Shown: positions 47,945 to 56,382, counted from the first letter of the stretch. The stretch: 64,000 bases of DNA from Palsa-504 sp963744575 (GCA_963744575.1 CAVUUF010000009.1:103105-167104); one strand, 5' to 3'. A program made the numbers and translations. The notes: generated from the sequence alone by a model not told the origin.

Positions 47945-47998
47945 CAGCATCGCTGCCACATCGATGTCGCCCTGGCAGCATCGCTGCCACATCGATGT
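47945..47998 (+). repeat. Two-copy 31-bp-period tandem repeat
   Basis: CAGCATCGCTGCCACATCGATGT occurs at 47945-47967 and exactly again at 47976-47998, an identical 23-base core with a 31-base period. CATCGATG within it is a palindrome. It directly follows dispersed repeat copy B and might be part of the same mobile unit. Confidence 0.85.
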
Positions 47999-48140
47999 TG
48001 TTATGCCCGGCCGCCAGAGGGATGCGTTAGCCTTCCTGGGGTACCTGATCCTCCGCAGAGGCCATTTCCTTCGCGATAAGTTCGGGGCGGGGGCTGATCC
48101 GGGGCTCTGATGCATCGTGGCACCCGGCGAAACGGCCCGG

Positions 48141-48326
48141 CTAGCCTGAGGGGTTCGCGTACTTGGACGTCAGCCGGGCCAGCCGCGGGTCGATCTCGCG
48201 CACCATCGCCCAGACCGCGGCGATCCGTGCCTCCAGATCGGAGGAGTCCGCGCTCTTACGGTCGGCCTCGAGCTGGTCGATGGCCTCGACCAGGCGCCGG
48301 AGAGCAGACTCATCTGTCGAACACAC
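48141..48326 (-). CDS. Small conserved-looking helical protein
   Basis: A 61-residue ORF from GTG: STDESALRRLVEAIDQLEADR, then SSDLEARIAAVWAMVREIDPRLARL. The amphipathic helical pattern, sensible codon usage and absence of low complexity suggest a real gene. No strong ribosome binding site is visible, so it may be leaderless; its 5' end lies beside the DnaA-box cluster. No named family is recognised. It is divergent from dnaB. Confidence 0.55.
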   Translation of the reverse strand: MCSTDESALRRLVEAIDQLEADRKSADSSDLEARIAAVWAMVREIDPRLARLTSKYANPSG

Positions 48327-48379
48327 CGTCGAAGATTATCAGGTCGACGGTGCCGCCGTCCGCCCTTCGGGAAGAGCGG

Positions 48380-48598
48380 TTATCCACAGGTCGCCGCAGG
48401 CCCGCTGTGGATAACCGCTGTGGATTGTACGTCGGGAAAACCTCCGCGAAGTTTTTCTTCCACACACCCGGTGGATCACGTTTTCCCTGCTCATGCAGGG
48501 ACGAGGGGGTAGAGGGCGGCCATCTCCACAATTATGTCCCCAGGCTGCGCACAACGCAGTCGGCGTGTCTGCACACGTTGTCCACACCTTCGTCCACG
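48380..48598. other. DnaA-box cluster upstream of dnaB
   Basis: Perfect DnaA boxes: TTATCCACA (48380-48388, forward), TGTGGATAA (48406-48414, reverse), TTGTCCACA (48578-48586, forward). Two-mismatch candidates lie at 48419-48427, 48522-48530 and 48590-48598. An AT-rich stretch GTTTTTCTTCC lies at 48451-48461. The density is higher than in the dnaA-dnaN spacer, so this may be an origin part, a DnaA-titration site or a DnaA-controlled dnaB promoter. Confidence 0.7.
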
Positions 48599-48747
48599 GT
48601 GTGACTTGGTGCCCGGCGCGGCGGGCCGACAAAATGTCAGACCTACCAGATAGGACAGTGTCAGGCGGCAGCAAAAGAGTGTTCGCGCCCGTCCGCCGAC
48701 CAGCAGGCTAAGACGAACAAAGTAACCTGTACGGGGAAGGGGGCCGG

Positions 48748-51429
48748 GTGAGCGTCACCGAGATCGTGCCGCGGAATGACGACTTTGAGCGTACCCCGCC
48801 GCACGACGTGGCGGCCGAACAGTGCGTGCTCGGCGGGATGCTGCTCTCGAAGGACGCCATCTCGGACGTGATCGAGGTGATCAGGCCAGTCGACCACTAC
48901 CGGCCGGCCCACCAGCTGATCCACGAGGCGATCCTCGACCTGTACGGCCGGGGGGAGCCCGCCGACGCGATCACGGTCGCCAACGAGCTCACCCGGCGCG
49001 GCGAGATCGCCCGCGTCGGCGGCGGCCCTTACCTGCACACCCTCATCGCCTCGGTGCCGACCGCGGCGAACGCCGGCTACTACGCGCGTATCGTCCGCGA
49101 GCGCGCGATCCTGCGCCGCCTGGTGGAGGCCGGTACCCGGATCGTCCAGTTCGGCTACGCAGGCGAGGCCGACCCCGACGAACTCGTGGACCGGGCCCAG
49201 GCCGAGGTGTTCGCGGTCACCGACCGCCGGGCCGGCGAGGACTACCACTCGCTGTCGGAGATCATGCCGGGCGCCCTGGACGAGATCGAGGCCATCGGCA
49301 GCCGCAACGGGGTGCTCACCGGCGTGCCCACCGGCTTCTCCGACCTGGACACCCTCACCAACGGCCTGCACCCCGGCCAGATGGTGGTCATCGCCGCGCG
49401 ACCCGCCATCGGCAAGGCCCTCGCGCTCGACACGCCGCTGCCGACACCGACCGGATGGACCACCATGGGGGAGGTCCGGGTCGGCGACCAACTGATAGGA
49501 GCCGACGGCAAGCCCACCAGGGTCGTCGCCGCGACGGAAGTGATGTACGGCCGCCCCTGCTACGAGGTGGAGTTCGATGACGGTGAAGTGATCGTCGCCG
49601 ATGCCCAGCATCAGTGGAGAACCACCACGCGCGCCGCGCGACGGCAGCTAGCGGAACGACGGACGGCCTGGTACTGGCCCAGTGAATCTAGGTTGCGGCT
49701 GCGGACGGCATGCAAAGCTGCGCTGGCGGAACCCGCCCGGTGTATCACCGCCGCGGAGATAATTCAGACCGTCGGACCTGAATTCAAGAACCTCGTTCAT
49801 ACGGCCGGGCGTGCAGTCGGGTTGGCGCCAGAAAGGGTGCCCGTCAATGTAGTCGGGCCCAAGAGGTCCCATCTATGGCGAGCCCCAGCGTATTCTTCGC
49901 GACGTGCGCTGCTCGCTGCGATGGTTCAGCTTGCCGACCGGCCTAAGAACGCCGCCGTCACCGCTATGCATAACGACGTGGTGACAACGGCGCAAATCGC
50001 GGCCACGCTCCGGTGTCCAGCCGACGGACGCCTTAATCATGCGGTAGCCGTCGCGCGACCCGCCGATCTGCCGCATATAGATCTCCCCTTCCCGCCCTAC
50101 GCCTTCGGGTGCTGGCTTGGAGATGGGACTTCCCGGGCATCGCAGTTCACCTCGGCGGACCCTGAGATCGCGGCTGAAATCGAGGCTGAAGGGATGTGGG
50201 TGACCAAGTCGCCCACGGTCCCCGTGCGTTACTCGATCCGTCTCCGCGACCGGCACACGACCGCGCAGGCGTTTCTTCGGGCATTGGATGTCCTTGGCAA
50301 TAAGCACATCCCGCCCCGGTATCTTCGCGCTTCAGAGGAAGAGCGCCGGGCGCTATTGGCGGGACTGCTTGATACTGACGGCACCGTGACGCCTTGCGGC
50401 AGCGTCCAGTTCTGCGTGACTTCCGGGCGACTCGCGGCTGACGTGCGAGAGCTGATCATATCGCTCGGCTACCGGTGCGGCTGGTCGGAGAGGCGCGTAC
50501 CGGGTGCGTCGGCGTCCTCTTCTATCGCGTACACAATCACCTTTACCACGACTGATGATGTTTTCCGCCTGGCAAGGAAGCGAGTTGCGCACACGGAGCG
50601 TAGACCGGAAAGAACGACGCCGCGGACCCGGGAGCGTTTCATCACTGCCGTTCGCCCGGTCGATAGCGTAGCCGTGAGGTGTGTGCAGGTCGACAGCGCC
50701 GATCATATGTACCTGGCCAGTCGATCCATGATTCCGACGCACAACTCGACGCTGGCGCTCGACTTTGCCCGGGCGGCGGCCATCAAGAACAACATGGCCA
50801 CCGTGCTGTTCAGCCTGGAAATGGGGCGAAACGAGATCACGATGCGGCTACTGTCGGCGGAGGCGCGGGTATCGCTGGCTAGCATGCGCACCGGGCAGAT
50901 GAACGACGACGACTGGGCCCGGCTGGCCCGGCGGATGAGCGAGGTCGCGGACGCGCCGCTGTTCATCGACGACTCGCCGAACATGTCGATGATGGAGATC
51001 AGGGCCAAGTGCCGTCGGCTGAAGCAGCGGCACGACCTGAAGTTCGTCCTCATCGACTACCTGCAGCTGATGTCCTCGCCCCGGCGGGTGGAGAACCGGC
51101 AGCAGGAAGTCTCCGAGATGTCCCGGTCGCTCAAGCTGCTGGCCAAGGAACTCGATGTGCCCGTCGTCGCGCTGTCCCAGCTCAACCGGGGTCCCGAGCA
51201 GCGTACCGACAAGAGGCCCCTCCTATCCGATCTTCGCGAGTCGGGTTCTATCGAACAGGACTCAGACGTCGTTATCCTTTTGCACCGCGAGGATTTTTAT
51301 GAGCAGGAGTCGCCGCGGGCGGGTGAGGCGGACCTGATAGTGGCCAAGCACAGGAACGGACCAACGATGACTGTGACCGTGGCGTTCCAAGGCCATTACA
51401 GCCGCTTTGTGGACATGGCCCGACCGTAA
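48748..51429 (+). CDS. dnaB: Replicative DNA helicase DnaB with intein
   Basis: The 893-codon gene encodes the hexameric replicative helicase interrupted by a 443-residue intein; the spliced product would be about 450 residues. The N-domain (PPHDVAAEQCVLGGMLLS, LIHEAILDLYGRG) is followed by GFSDLDTLTNGLHPGQMVVIAARP, the P-loop AIGK, then (after the intein) STLALDFARAAA. Downstream are SLEMGRNEI, VLIDYLQLMSS, ALSQLNRGPEQR, SDLRESGSIEQDSDVVILLHR. The GTG at 48748 follows a GGGG-rich site. Splicing is needed for an active ATPase, since the intein splits the Walker A motif between Lys and Ser. Confidence 0.95.
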   Translation: MSVTEIVPRNDDFERTPPHDVAAEQCVLGGMLLSKDAISDVIEVIRPVDHYRPAHQLIHEAILDLYGRGEPADAITVANELTRRGEIARVGGGPYLHTLIASVPTAANAGYYARIVRERAILRRLVEAGTRIVQFGYAGEADPDELVDRAQAEVFAVTDRRAGEDYHSLSEIMPGALDEIEAIGSRNGVLTGVPTGFSDLDTLTNGLHPGQMVVIAARPAIGKALALDTPLPTPTGWTTMGEVRVGDQLIGADGKPTRVVAATEVMYGRPCYEVEFDDGEVIVADAQHQWRTTTRAARRQLAERRTAWYWPSESRLRLRTACKAALAEPARCITAAEIIQTVGPEFKNLVHTAGRAVGLAPERVPVNVVGPKRSHLWRAPAYSSRRALLAAMVQLADRPKNAAVTAMHNDVVTTAQIAATLRCPADGRLNHAVAVARPADLPHIDLPFPPYAFGCWLGDGTSRASQFTSADPEIAAEIEAEGMWVTKSPTVPVRYSIRLRDRHTTAQAFLRALDVLGNKHIPPRYLRASEEERRALLAGLLDTDGTVTPCGSVQFCVTSGRLAADVRELIISLGYRCGWSERRVPGASASSSIAYTITFTTTDDVFRLARKRVAHTERRPERTTPRTRERFITAVRPVDSVAVRCVQVDSADHMYLASRSMIPTHNSTLALDFARAAAIKNNMATVLFSLEMGRNEITMRLLSAEARVSLASMRTGQMNDDDWARLARRMSEVADAPLFIDDSPNMSMMEIRAKCRRLKQRHDLKFVLIDYLQLMSSPRRVENRQQEVSEMSRSLKLLAKELDVPVVALSQLNRGPEQRTDKRPLLSDLRESGSIEQDSDVVILLHREDFYEQESPRAGEADLIVAKHRNGPTMTVTVAFQGHYSRFVDMARP
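49417..50745 (+). other. DnaB intein, class 3 with LAGLIDADG endonuclease
   Basis: Residues ALALDTPLPTPTGW open the intein with Ala instead of Cys or Ser, and it ends SMIPTHN followed by extein Ser. Block B has ADAQHQWRTT with Trp, block F has AVRCVQVDSADHMYLAS with Cys, and block G has Thr in PTHN: the Trp-Cys-Thr triad of class 3 inteins. Two dodecapeptides, FGCWLGDGT and LLAGLLDTDGTV, indicate an intact homing endonuclease. The insertion lies in the P-loop of DnaB. The intein codes 443 residues, a normal full length. Confidence 0.9.
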
Positions 51430-51438
51430 TGAGGCTGG

Positions 51439-51555
51439 TCAGCATTGGCCGGCGAACATATCCCACAGCCCCGGGCCACCGTGGCAGAGGATCAGCGGTC
51501 CGCCGTCCCGGTCCCGGACACCCACGGCGGCAGCCGTCCGGCGGGCGGGTGCTGG
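51439..51555 (-). pseudogene. N-terminal remnant of an alpha/beta hydrolase
   Basis: In one reverse frame the sequence reads VRDRDGGPLILCHGGPGLWDM, the start of a proline-iminopeptidase-like hydrolase with the oxyanion HGGPG. It ends at a stop only 13 codons after that motif, at 51439, beside the dnaB end. The nucleophile Ser and the rest are missing. It is a fragment, not a working gene. The 51430-51595 gap otherwise holds nothing recognised. Confidence 0.5.
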
Positions 51556-51595
51556 TCATGATCCCAGTGTGCCGGAACGCCCGGGCGCCCCGGTG

Positions 51596-52753
51596 TCAGC
51601 CCGCTTCGGTGAGAGTGGCCGCGTCGCGGATCACGTCCGGCAGGCGGTCGTCTCGGCGGTAGGCGGACCGCTGGAAGGACGCGCCGTTGCCTCGGGCGAG
51701 CAGGGCCGCCAGCAGTTCGGCGACGGCATCGGCGTCACCGGTGTCGGCCAGCGCGTCCCGGCAGTGGTCGACCAGCATCGCCACCACGGCGGCGGCCTGC
51801 TCCGGCCGGCCGGTCGCCGGGTTGAGCAGGTCGGCGTCGAGGCCGGACCGGCTGGCGCGCCAGGCGGCCAGCCGCAGCAGCTCGGTCCTGACGCCCGGGG
51901 CGGGCCGCCCGTCCTGGGCTGCCCTGGCCTCGGTCTCGACCAGCGCGCGGGCCAGCGCGGCGATGAGCACCGTGTCCTCGGCGCGCAGGCACACGTCCGC
52001 GATCCGGATCTCGAGCGTGGGATTCCGCTCGGACAAGCGCGCGTTGAAGTAGACCATGCCCGGGTCAAGGATCGTGCCGGTCGCCACCATCTGCCGCACG
52101 GTCTCGTGGTAAGCCCGCGCGGTACCGAACGGCCCGGCCGGCCCGGAGCTAGGCCAGCGGCCCCACACCTGGTAGCGGAAGCTCGCGTAGTCGCTGTCCC
52201 GCCCCTGCCAGAACGGGGAGTTGGCGCTCAGCGCCAGCAAGGTGGGCAGCCAGGGTCCGACTCGGTCGAGCACCGCCACCCCCTCGTCATCGGAGGAGAT
52301 CTCGACGTGCACATGACAGCCGCAGGTGAGCTGCTCGTGCGCGGTCAGGCCGAAGTCTGCGGCCATCCGCTCGTACCGGCTGGTGTGAACCGGCTCGGGT
52401 TCGACCGGGACCGGCGAGGTACCCAGCGCGACTACCTGGGCGCCGGCCCGCCCGGCCGCCGCGGCGGCCGTCGCCCGGCACCGGCGCAGCTCGCCGTGCA
52501 GGTCATCCAGAGAGCGGCAGGGCCGTGAGTTGGTCTCCAGCTGCTGCTGCTGCATTTCGGCGTCCAGATCCGAACGGACGGCCGGTCCCGCCGTCTGCAT
52601 CACGGTCGCCGCCACCGCCCGGGGACGCCATGTTCCCGGTTCGACGAGCAGGAACTCCTCTTCCACGCCTACCCTGCGAGAACTCACCGTCGGAAAGTGC
52701 CCGGGGACCGGCGCTCTATTCAGGACGAGTCCGCGGTCTGGCCGGGTACCCAT
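51596..52753 (-). CDS. YbdK-family carboxylate-amine ligase (glutamate-cysteine ligase 2 type)
   Basis: A GCS2-type ATP-dependent ligase of about 385 residues. VGVEEEFLLVEPGTW begins the catalytic fold (Glu residues bind metal). AEMQQQQLETNSRPCRSLDDL, LGTSPVPVEP, GCHVHVEI, WLPTLLALSANSPFWQG and NPTLEIRIADVCLRAEDTVLIAALAR follow. YbdK enzymes make gamma-glutamylcysteine weakly; the true substrate is often unknown. ATG 52753 is one of several in-frame starts; a GTG about 23 codons downstream is possible. It converges with dnaB, separated by hydrolase debris. Confidence 0.88.
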   Translation of the reverse strand: MGTRPDRGLVLNRAPVPGHFPTVSSRRVGVEEEFLLVEPGTWRPRAVAATVMQTAGPAVRSDLDAEMQQQQLETNSRPCRSLDDLHGELRRCRATAAAAAGRAGAQVVALGTSPVPVEPEPVHTSRYERMAADFGLTAHEQLTCGCHVHVEISSDDEGVAVLDRVGPWLPTLLALSANSPFWQGRDSDYASFRYQVWGRWPSSGPAGPFGTARAYHETVRQMVATGTILDPGMVYFNARLSERNPTLEIRIADVCLRAEDTVLIAALARALVETEARAAQDGRPAPGVRTELLRLAAWRASRSGLDADLLNPATGRPEQAAAVVAMLVDHCRDALADTGDADAVAELLAALLARGNGASFQRSAYRRDDRLPDVIRDAATLTEAG

Positions 52754-52900
52754 GGCCGGTAAGCCCCTCGTCACCCGTTCGGTGTCATCTGCGGCCGTCA
52801 CCGGATGCGGACCCGGCGGCGGTATAGGCTCCCTGTAATTGTCGTCCGGGGGTTGGCGTGGCGGATTCGTGTCACCCGAGCAAGCCGAAGGGTTTATGCC

Positions 52901-53439
52901 GTGTCCGATCCCGGCGCCGTGCCCGTGACGCTGGCCGCTCCGGGCGGCCGGGCCGTGTACGCGGTCGCGTTCGGTCCGCGCGGTGACCTGCTGGCCGCCG
53001 CCGACGGCAACGGGCGGGTCCATCTATGGGACGTGGTCACCGGCAAGGTCACGCGCAGCTTCATCATCCCTGACAGCCGCGCCATTTACGGAGTGGCATT
53101 CAGCCCGCGGGGTGACTTGCTGGCCGCGGCGGACGGCAACGGGCAGGTGTTCTTGTGGGATCTGGTTCGCTGGGTGCCGGTGGGTGGGTTGGCTGGTCCG
53201 GGGAGTCAGGGCGTGAACGGGGCGGCGTTCGGTCCGCGGGGTGACTTGCTGGCCGCGGCGGACGCGAACGGGCAGGTGTTCCTGTGGGATGTCTTTCGCG
53301 GGGTGCTGGCTGGAGCTCGGGTCGCTCCGGGGAGCCGGGGGGTGAACGGGGTGGCGTTCGGTCCGCGGGGTGACCTGCTGGCTGCGGCGGACGGCACGGG
53401 CTGGTGTACCTCTGGCCGACGAATGCCGGAACCTGGTAA
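52901..53439 (+). CDS. WD40-repeat protein, short (suspected frameshift)
   Basis: Three and a half WD40 repeats of exactly 43 residues are visible, each like GVNGVAFGPRGDLLAAADGNG followed by QVFLWDVFRG. The DNA repeats with a 129-base period and high identity, so they arose by recent duplication. The last unit changes frame near 53398; adding one base gives LVYLWPTNAGTW and a stop at 53437, which avoids overlap with the convergent SDR gene. Full WD40 propellers need about seven units, so this is either a small oligomerising protein or the surviving end of a larger regulator. The GTG start is tentative. Confidence 0.6.
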
Positions 53440-53511
53440 AGCTGCCGTCGCGGACCGCCGGTTCCCGGCTGGCTGGTTCGGGCCTCGCCGCCGTGCGCGG
53501 CGGGTGCCCGG

Positions 53512-54297
53512 TCATACCGCGGTCCAGCCGCCGTCGATGACGAGGGCTTGCCCGGTCATGTAGCTGGAAGCGTCGGAGGCGAGGAAGAGCAGCGGGCCGT
53601 CGAGCTCGCCGGGTTCCGGGACGCGGCCGAGCAGCGTGCGGTCGCGGATCGATTGCGCGAAGGCGGGGTCGGCCAGGAACCCCGTCAGCTCGGTGGGGAA
53701 GTAACCGGGCGCGAGGGCGTTGACCCGCACGCCGTGCTGGCCCCAGACCGCGGCCAGGTGCCGGGTGAGGTTGATCAGGGCGGCTTTGGTGGCGTTGTAG
53801 GCGGCCATCGGGCTGCGGGAGGCGACGATACCGTACATCGACGCGACGTTGATCACGCTGGCCGCGGGCGCGGCCCGCAGCAGGCCTGCGGCCAGCCGGC
53901 CCAGGTCCATGACGCTGATCAGGTTGACCTCGACCACCCGCCGCAGGTCGTCCAGGCCCTGCTGCTCCAGCGGCCCGTCGTCGCAGATCCCGGCGTTGTT
54001 GACCAGCACGTCGAGTCGGCCATGCGGGCGCAGCATGTCGATGACAGCCTGCCGGTGGAACGGGTCGGCGATGTCGCCGGCGATGGTCTGGATCCGGTCC
54101 CCGCAGTGCTGCGCCAGCTCCTCGAGGCGGTCGGCGCGACGGGCGGTGGCGATGACGTGCGCGCCGTCGGCGTGCAGTACGCGGGCGAAGCGTGCCCCCA
54201 GCCCGGCCGAGGCACCTGTCACCAGCGCGACGCGGCCATCCAGCCGCCATCGGTCATTGATCCCGGCGTCTGGCATCGCCGGTTCTGCTGCGCTCAT
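53512..54297 (-). CDS. SDR-family oxidoreductase
   Basis: A 261-residue classical short-chain dehydrogenase. VALVTGASAGLGARFAR is the NADP-binding loop, LVNNAGICDDGPLE follows, and the active site has Ser in VINVASMYG and YNATKAALINL (Y-x3-K). The tail FLASDASSYMTGQALVIDGGW is complete. The natural substrate is unknown. It follows the sulfurtransferase on the same strand by 59 bases and may share its promoter and regulation. Confidence 0.92.
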   Translation of the reverse strand: MSAAEPAMPDAGINDRWRLDGRVALVTGASAGLGARFARVLHADGAHVIATARRADRLEELAQHCGDRIQTIAGDIADPFHRQAVIDMLRPHGRLDVLVNNAGICDDGPLEQQGLDDLRRVVEVNLISVMDLGRLAAGLLRAAPAASVINVASMYGIVASRSPMAAYNATKAALINLTRHLAAVWGQHGVRVNALAPGYFPTELTGFLADPAFAQSIRDRTLLGRVPEPGELDGPLLFLASDASSYMTGQALVIDGGWTAV

Positions 54298-54356
54298 CGT
54301 GGGCTCCCGCGGACTGGGCTGGGTCTGGCCGTGACAATCCGGCGGCGGTCAGCCGG

Positions 54357-55211
54357 TCACGGGGCCTCGACGGGGGTGCCGGGGGTGCGGCCCCACTCGG
54401 CCCAGGATCCGTCGTAGACCCGGACCCGGTCGCGGCCGATCAGCTGGGTGAGCACGAACCAGGCGGTGGCGGCGCGCCCGCCGATGGTGCAGTAGGTGAT
54501 CAGCTCCCCGCTGCCGTCCAGGACGATCGGCGCGAACACCTCGCGCAGCTCCGCGGCGGAGCGGAACGACCCGTCCTCGCGGTAGATGCCGTCAATGGGC
54601 TGGTGGACGGCCGAGGGCACGTGTCCGGCGCGGCCGCCTGGTTCCATGCCGCCCGATGGCCAGAAACGCTCCGCGCGGTATTCTGCCGCTGAGCGCACGT
54701 CCACCAGGGTGGTCCCCGGCCGGCCGATGGCCTCGTGCACCGCCGCCCGGCCTGCCCGGATGACCGGATCCTCGCCGCCGAGGCAGAAGCCGCCGGTCGG
54801 CGGTTCGCTCGCGGCGGTGCTCCACGGGTGGCCTCCGGCCCGCCAGGTGTCGCGGGAGCAATCCAGGATACGCACGTCGGGATGGCCGTACAGCTTCATC
54901 AGCCACAAGCCCAGGGCGGGCGCGTACCCGTAGAACACCACGGTGGAGTCCGGGCCGATCCCCGAGCGCGCGACCAGCCGTTCCAGCGTGGCGGTGCCCG
55001 CCAGGCGGTAATCGGCGTCTTTCAGGTCGGCGTAGATGTTCCACAGCACCGCGCCGTCAATGTGCCAGTCGTTGTAGGCGGCCGGGCTGACGTCGACTTC
55101 GACCACCCGCACCCGTGGGTCGGACAGGTGAGCTTGCAGCCATCCGGGATCCACCAGCACCTCGTCGCTGGTGTCCTGACGCCCCGTGGAAGCGTCCATT
55201 GCGGTCTTCAT
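54357..55211 (-). CDS. Rhodanese-type sulfurtransferase
   Basis: A 284-residue two-domain thiosulfate/mercaptopyruvate sulfurtransferase. Domain 1 (VDPGWLQAHLSDPRVRVVEVDV, FYGYAPALGLWLMKLYG) lacks the catalytic Cys. Domain 2 has DVRSAAEYR and the active loop TYCTIGGRAATAW with Cys. The ATG at 55211 follows AGGAGGG. Four 11-base-phased heptamers in its upstream region (55263-55302) suggest control by the BTAD regulator encoded next upstream. It may act in sulfur transfer or cyanide detoxification; the specific donor is not known. Confidence 0.9.
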   Translation of the reverse strand: MKTAMDASTGRQDTSDEVLVDPGWLQAHLSDPRVRVVEVDVSPAAYNDWHIDGAVLWNIYADLKDADYRLAGTATLERLVARSGIGPDSTVVFYGYAPALGLWLMKLYGHPDVRILDCSRDTWRAGGHPWSTAASEPPTGGFCLGGEDPVIRAGRAAVHEAIGRPGTTLVDVRSAAEYRAERFWPSGGMEPGGRAGHVPSAVHQPIDGIYREDGSFRSAAELREVFAPIVLDGSGELITYCTIGGRAATAWFVLTQLIGRDRVRVYDGSWAEWGRTPGTPVEAP

Positions 55212-55262
55212 TGCGACCCTCCTTGCGTTCGGCTTCTTGGGCTCAGGTCTACGACAGGGCCC

Positions 55263-55302
55263 TTGTCGCAACGTTGTCGCAGGGTTGGCGAAACCTTGGC
55301 GT
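55263..55302. promoter_or_regulatory. 11-bp-phased direct-repeat operator (SARP/BTAD type)
   Basis: Four heptamers start at 55263, 55274, 55285 and 55296: TTGTCGC, TTGTCGC, TTGGCGA, TTGGCGT, exactly 11 bases apart. DnrI/AfsR-type SARP proteins bind such phased direct repeats near the -35 region. It lies 52 bases upstream of the sulfurtransferase start and 113 bases after the BTAD regulator stop. The 55303-55414 remainder has nothing recognised. Confidence 0.75.
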
Positions 55303-55414
55303 CAGGCCTCACGCGCCAGCCAGGCGAAATGAAGCGCCGTGATCAGCCCGGCGAGCACCGCCGGCCATCAAGCAGGCGATCGCACGCAAGCGGGGCGGGC
55401 GGCATCGTGACCAT

Positions 55415-56173
55415 TCAGGTCGCGGCGAGGAGGCGCTCGTGCAGCTCGCGGGTAGCCGGGCTGGGTGAGACGCCCAGCTGGTCCCGCAGGCATTCACTCA
55501 GCTGGCCGTAAACGCCCAGAGCTTCAGCTACGTTGTCCTGAGCGGCGAGGGCTTGCATGAGATAGCGGTAGCCGCTTTCCCGCAGCGGAGCCAGGCGGGT
55601 GAGCTGTCGGCCGGCCCGTACCGCGGCGGCCAGCTCGGTCCCGCCGATGCCCAGCCCGGCTGCCGCATAGCACTCCAGGGCGCGCAGCCGCAGTTCGGTC
55701 AGCCGATGGCGGATCTCGTCGATCCAGGGCGCGTCCTCGCCGGGAAGGAAGTCCCGCTCGGCCACGAACAGCGCGGTCAGCGCCGGTCCCCACGCCCGTG
55801 CCCAGTCATGCTGGGCAACGGAGGATTCGGCCCGGTGGATGGCCTCGGCGGCGGCTTCCAGGTCGACCCAGGCGTCGCGCAGGCACAGCCGCAGGGCGGT
55901 GCGCCCGTCCACAGCGTCGGCGCCGAAGACCCGGCGCAGCTTGGACAGCAGCGGGTTGAGCCGGGCGTCGACCGCCGCCGGATCGGGTTCGCGCCACAGC
56001 GCCTCGGCCAGCTCGTGCCTGGGGATGTAACGGTGACGGTTGACCACCAGATAGGTGAACATTAGTCGGCCCTGGCGGCCGGGCAGGCGGAGTTCCAGCC
56101 GCTGGCCGTCGCGCTCGACAGCCAGCGCCCCGCAGATCTGGATCCGCACCCGATCCGAAGACGCCAAGGTCAC
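55415..56173 (-). CDS. AfsR/SARP-type regulator with BTAD domain
   Basis: A 252-residue transcriptional activator of the SARP type. The N-terminal winged helix (VRIQICGALAVERDGQRLEL, LPGRQGRLMFTYLVVNRHRYIPR) is OmpR-like, and the C-terminal part is a bacterial transcriptional activation (BTAD) helical domain (RALECYAAAGLGIGG, AQDNVAEALGVYGQLSECLRDQLGVSPSPATRELHERLL). No kinase or ATPase follows, so it is the small form. The GTG start overlaps the divergent intergenic region. The nearest downstream gene (same strand) is the sulfurtransferase, with a matching operator in between. Confidence 0.9.
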   Translation of the reverse strand: MTLASSDRVRIQICGALAVERDGQRLELRLPGRQGRLMFTYLVVNRHRYIPRHELAEALWREPDPAAVDARLNPLLSKLRRVFGADAVDGRTALRLCLRDAWVDLEAAAEAIHRAESSVAQHDWARAWGPALTALFVAERDFLPGEDAPWIDEIRHRLTELRLRALECYAAAGLGIGGTELAAAVRAGRQLTRLAPLRESGYRYLMQALAAQDNVAEALGVYGQLSECLRDQLGVSPSPATRELHERLLAAT

Positions 56174-56226
56174 GCCAACATCCTGGCATTACGCTGGGCG
56201 GAACAGCCAGAGCAGGAGGCGCGAGG

Positions 56227-56382
56227 GTGAAACTGATCCGATGCGAATGCGGGTTCGTAGCCCGCGGCGATAGCGATGACCAGGTGGTCGGGATGATTCG
56301 GGGGCATATGACCACCGACCATCCGGTCCTGCTAGAAACAGTCAGCCGAGAAGACCTGGTCAGCTGGATCCAGGCCGAATGA
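56227..56382 (+). CDS. Small DUF1059-like protein
   Basis: A 51-residue protein from GTG after AGGAGG. The sequence CECGFVARGDSDDQVVGMIRGH resembles DUF1059, which has a Cys pair, a DD-type acidic patch and a C-terminal helix. It ends DLVSWIQAE. The function is unknown; it is divergent from the BTAD regulator and shares its short intergenic promoter region (56174-56226). Confidence 0.7.
   Translation: MKLIRCECGFVARGDSDDQVVGMIRGHMTTDHPVLLETVSREDLVSWIQAE

Noticed and set aside
47797..48110. Short forward ORFs behind rplI
   Set aside because: They lie within the dispersed and tandem repeats, so the frames are by-products of repeated DNA.
55303..55414. Additional gene between BTAD regulator and sulfurtransferase
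   Set aside because: No ORF with start signal or known motif; the only structure is the heptamer operator.
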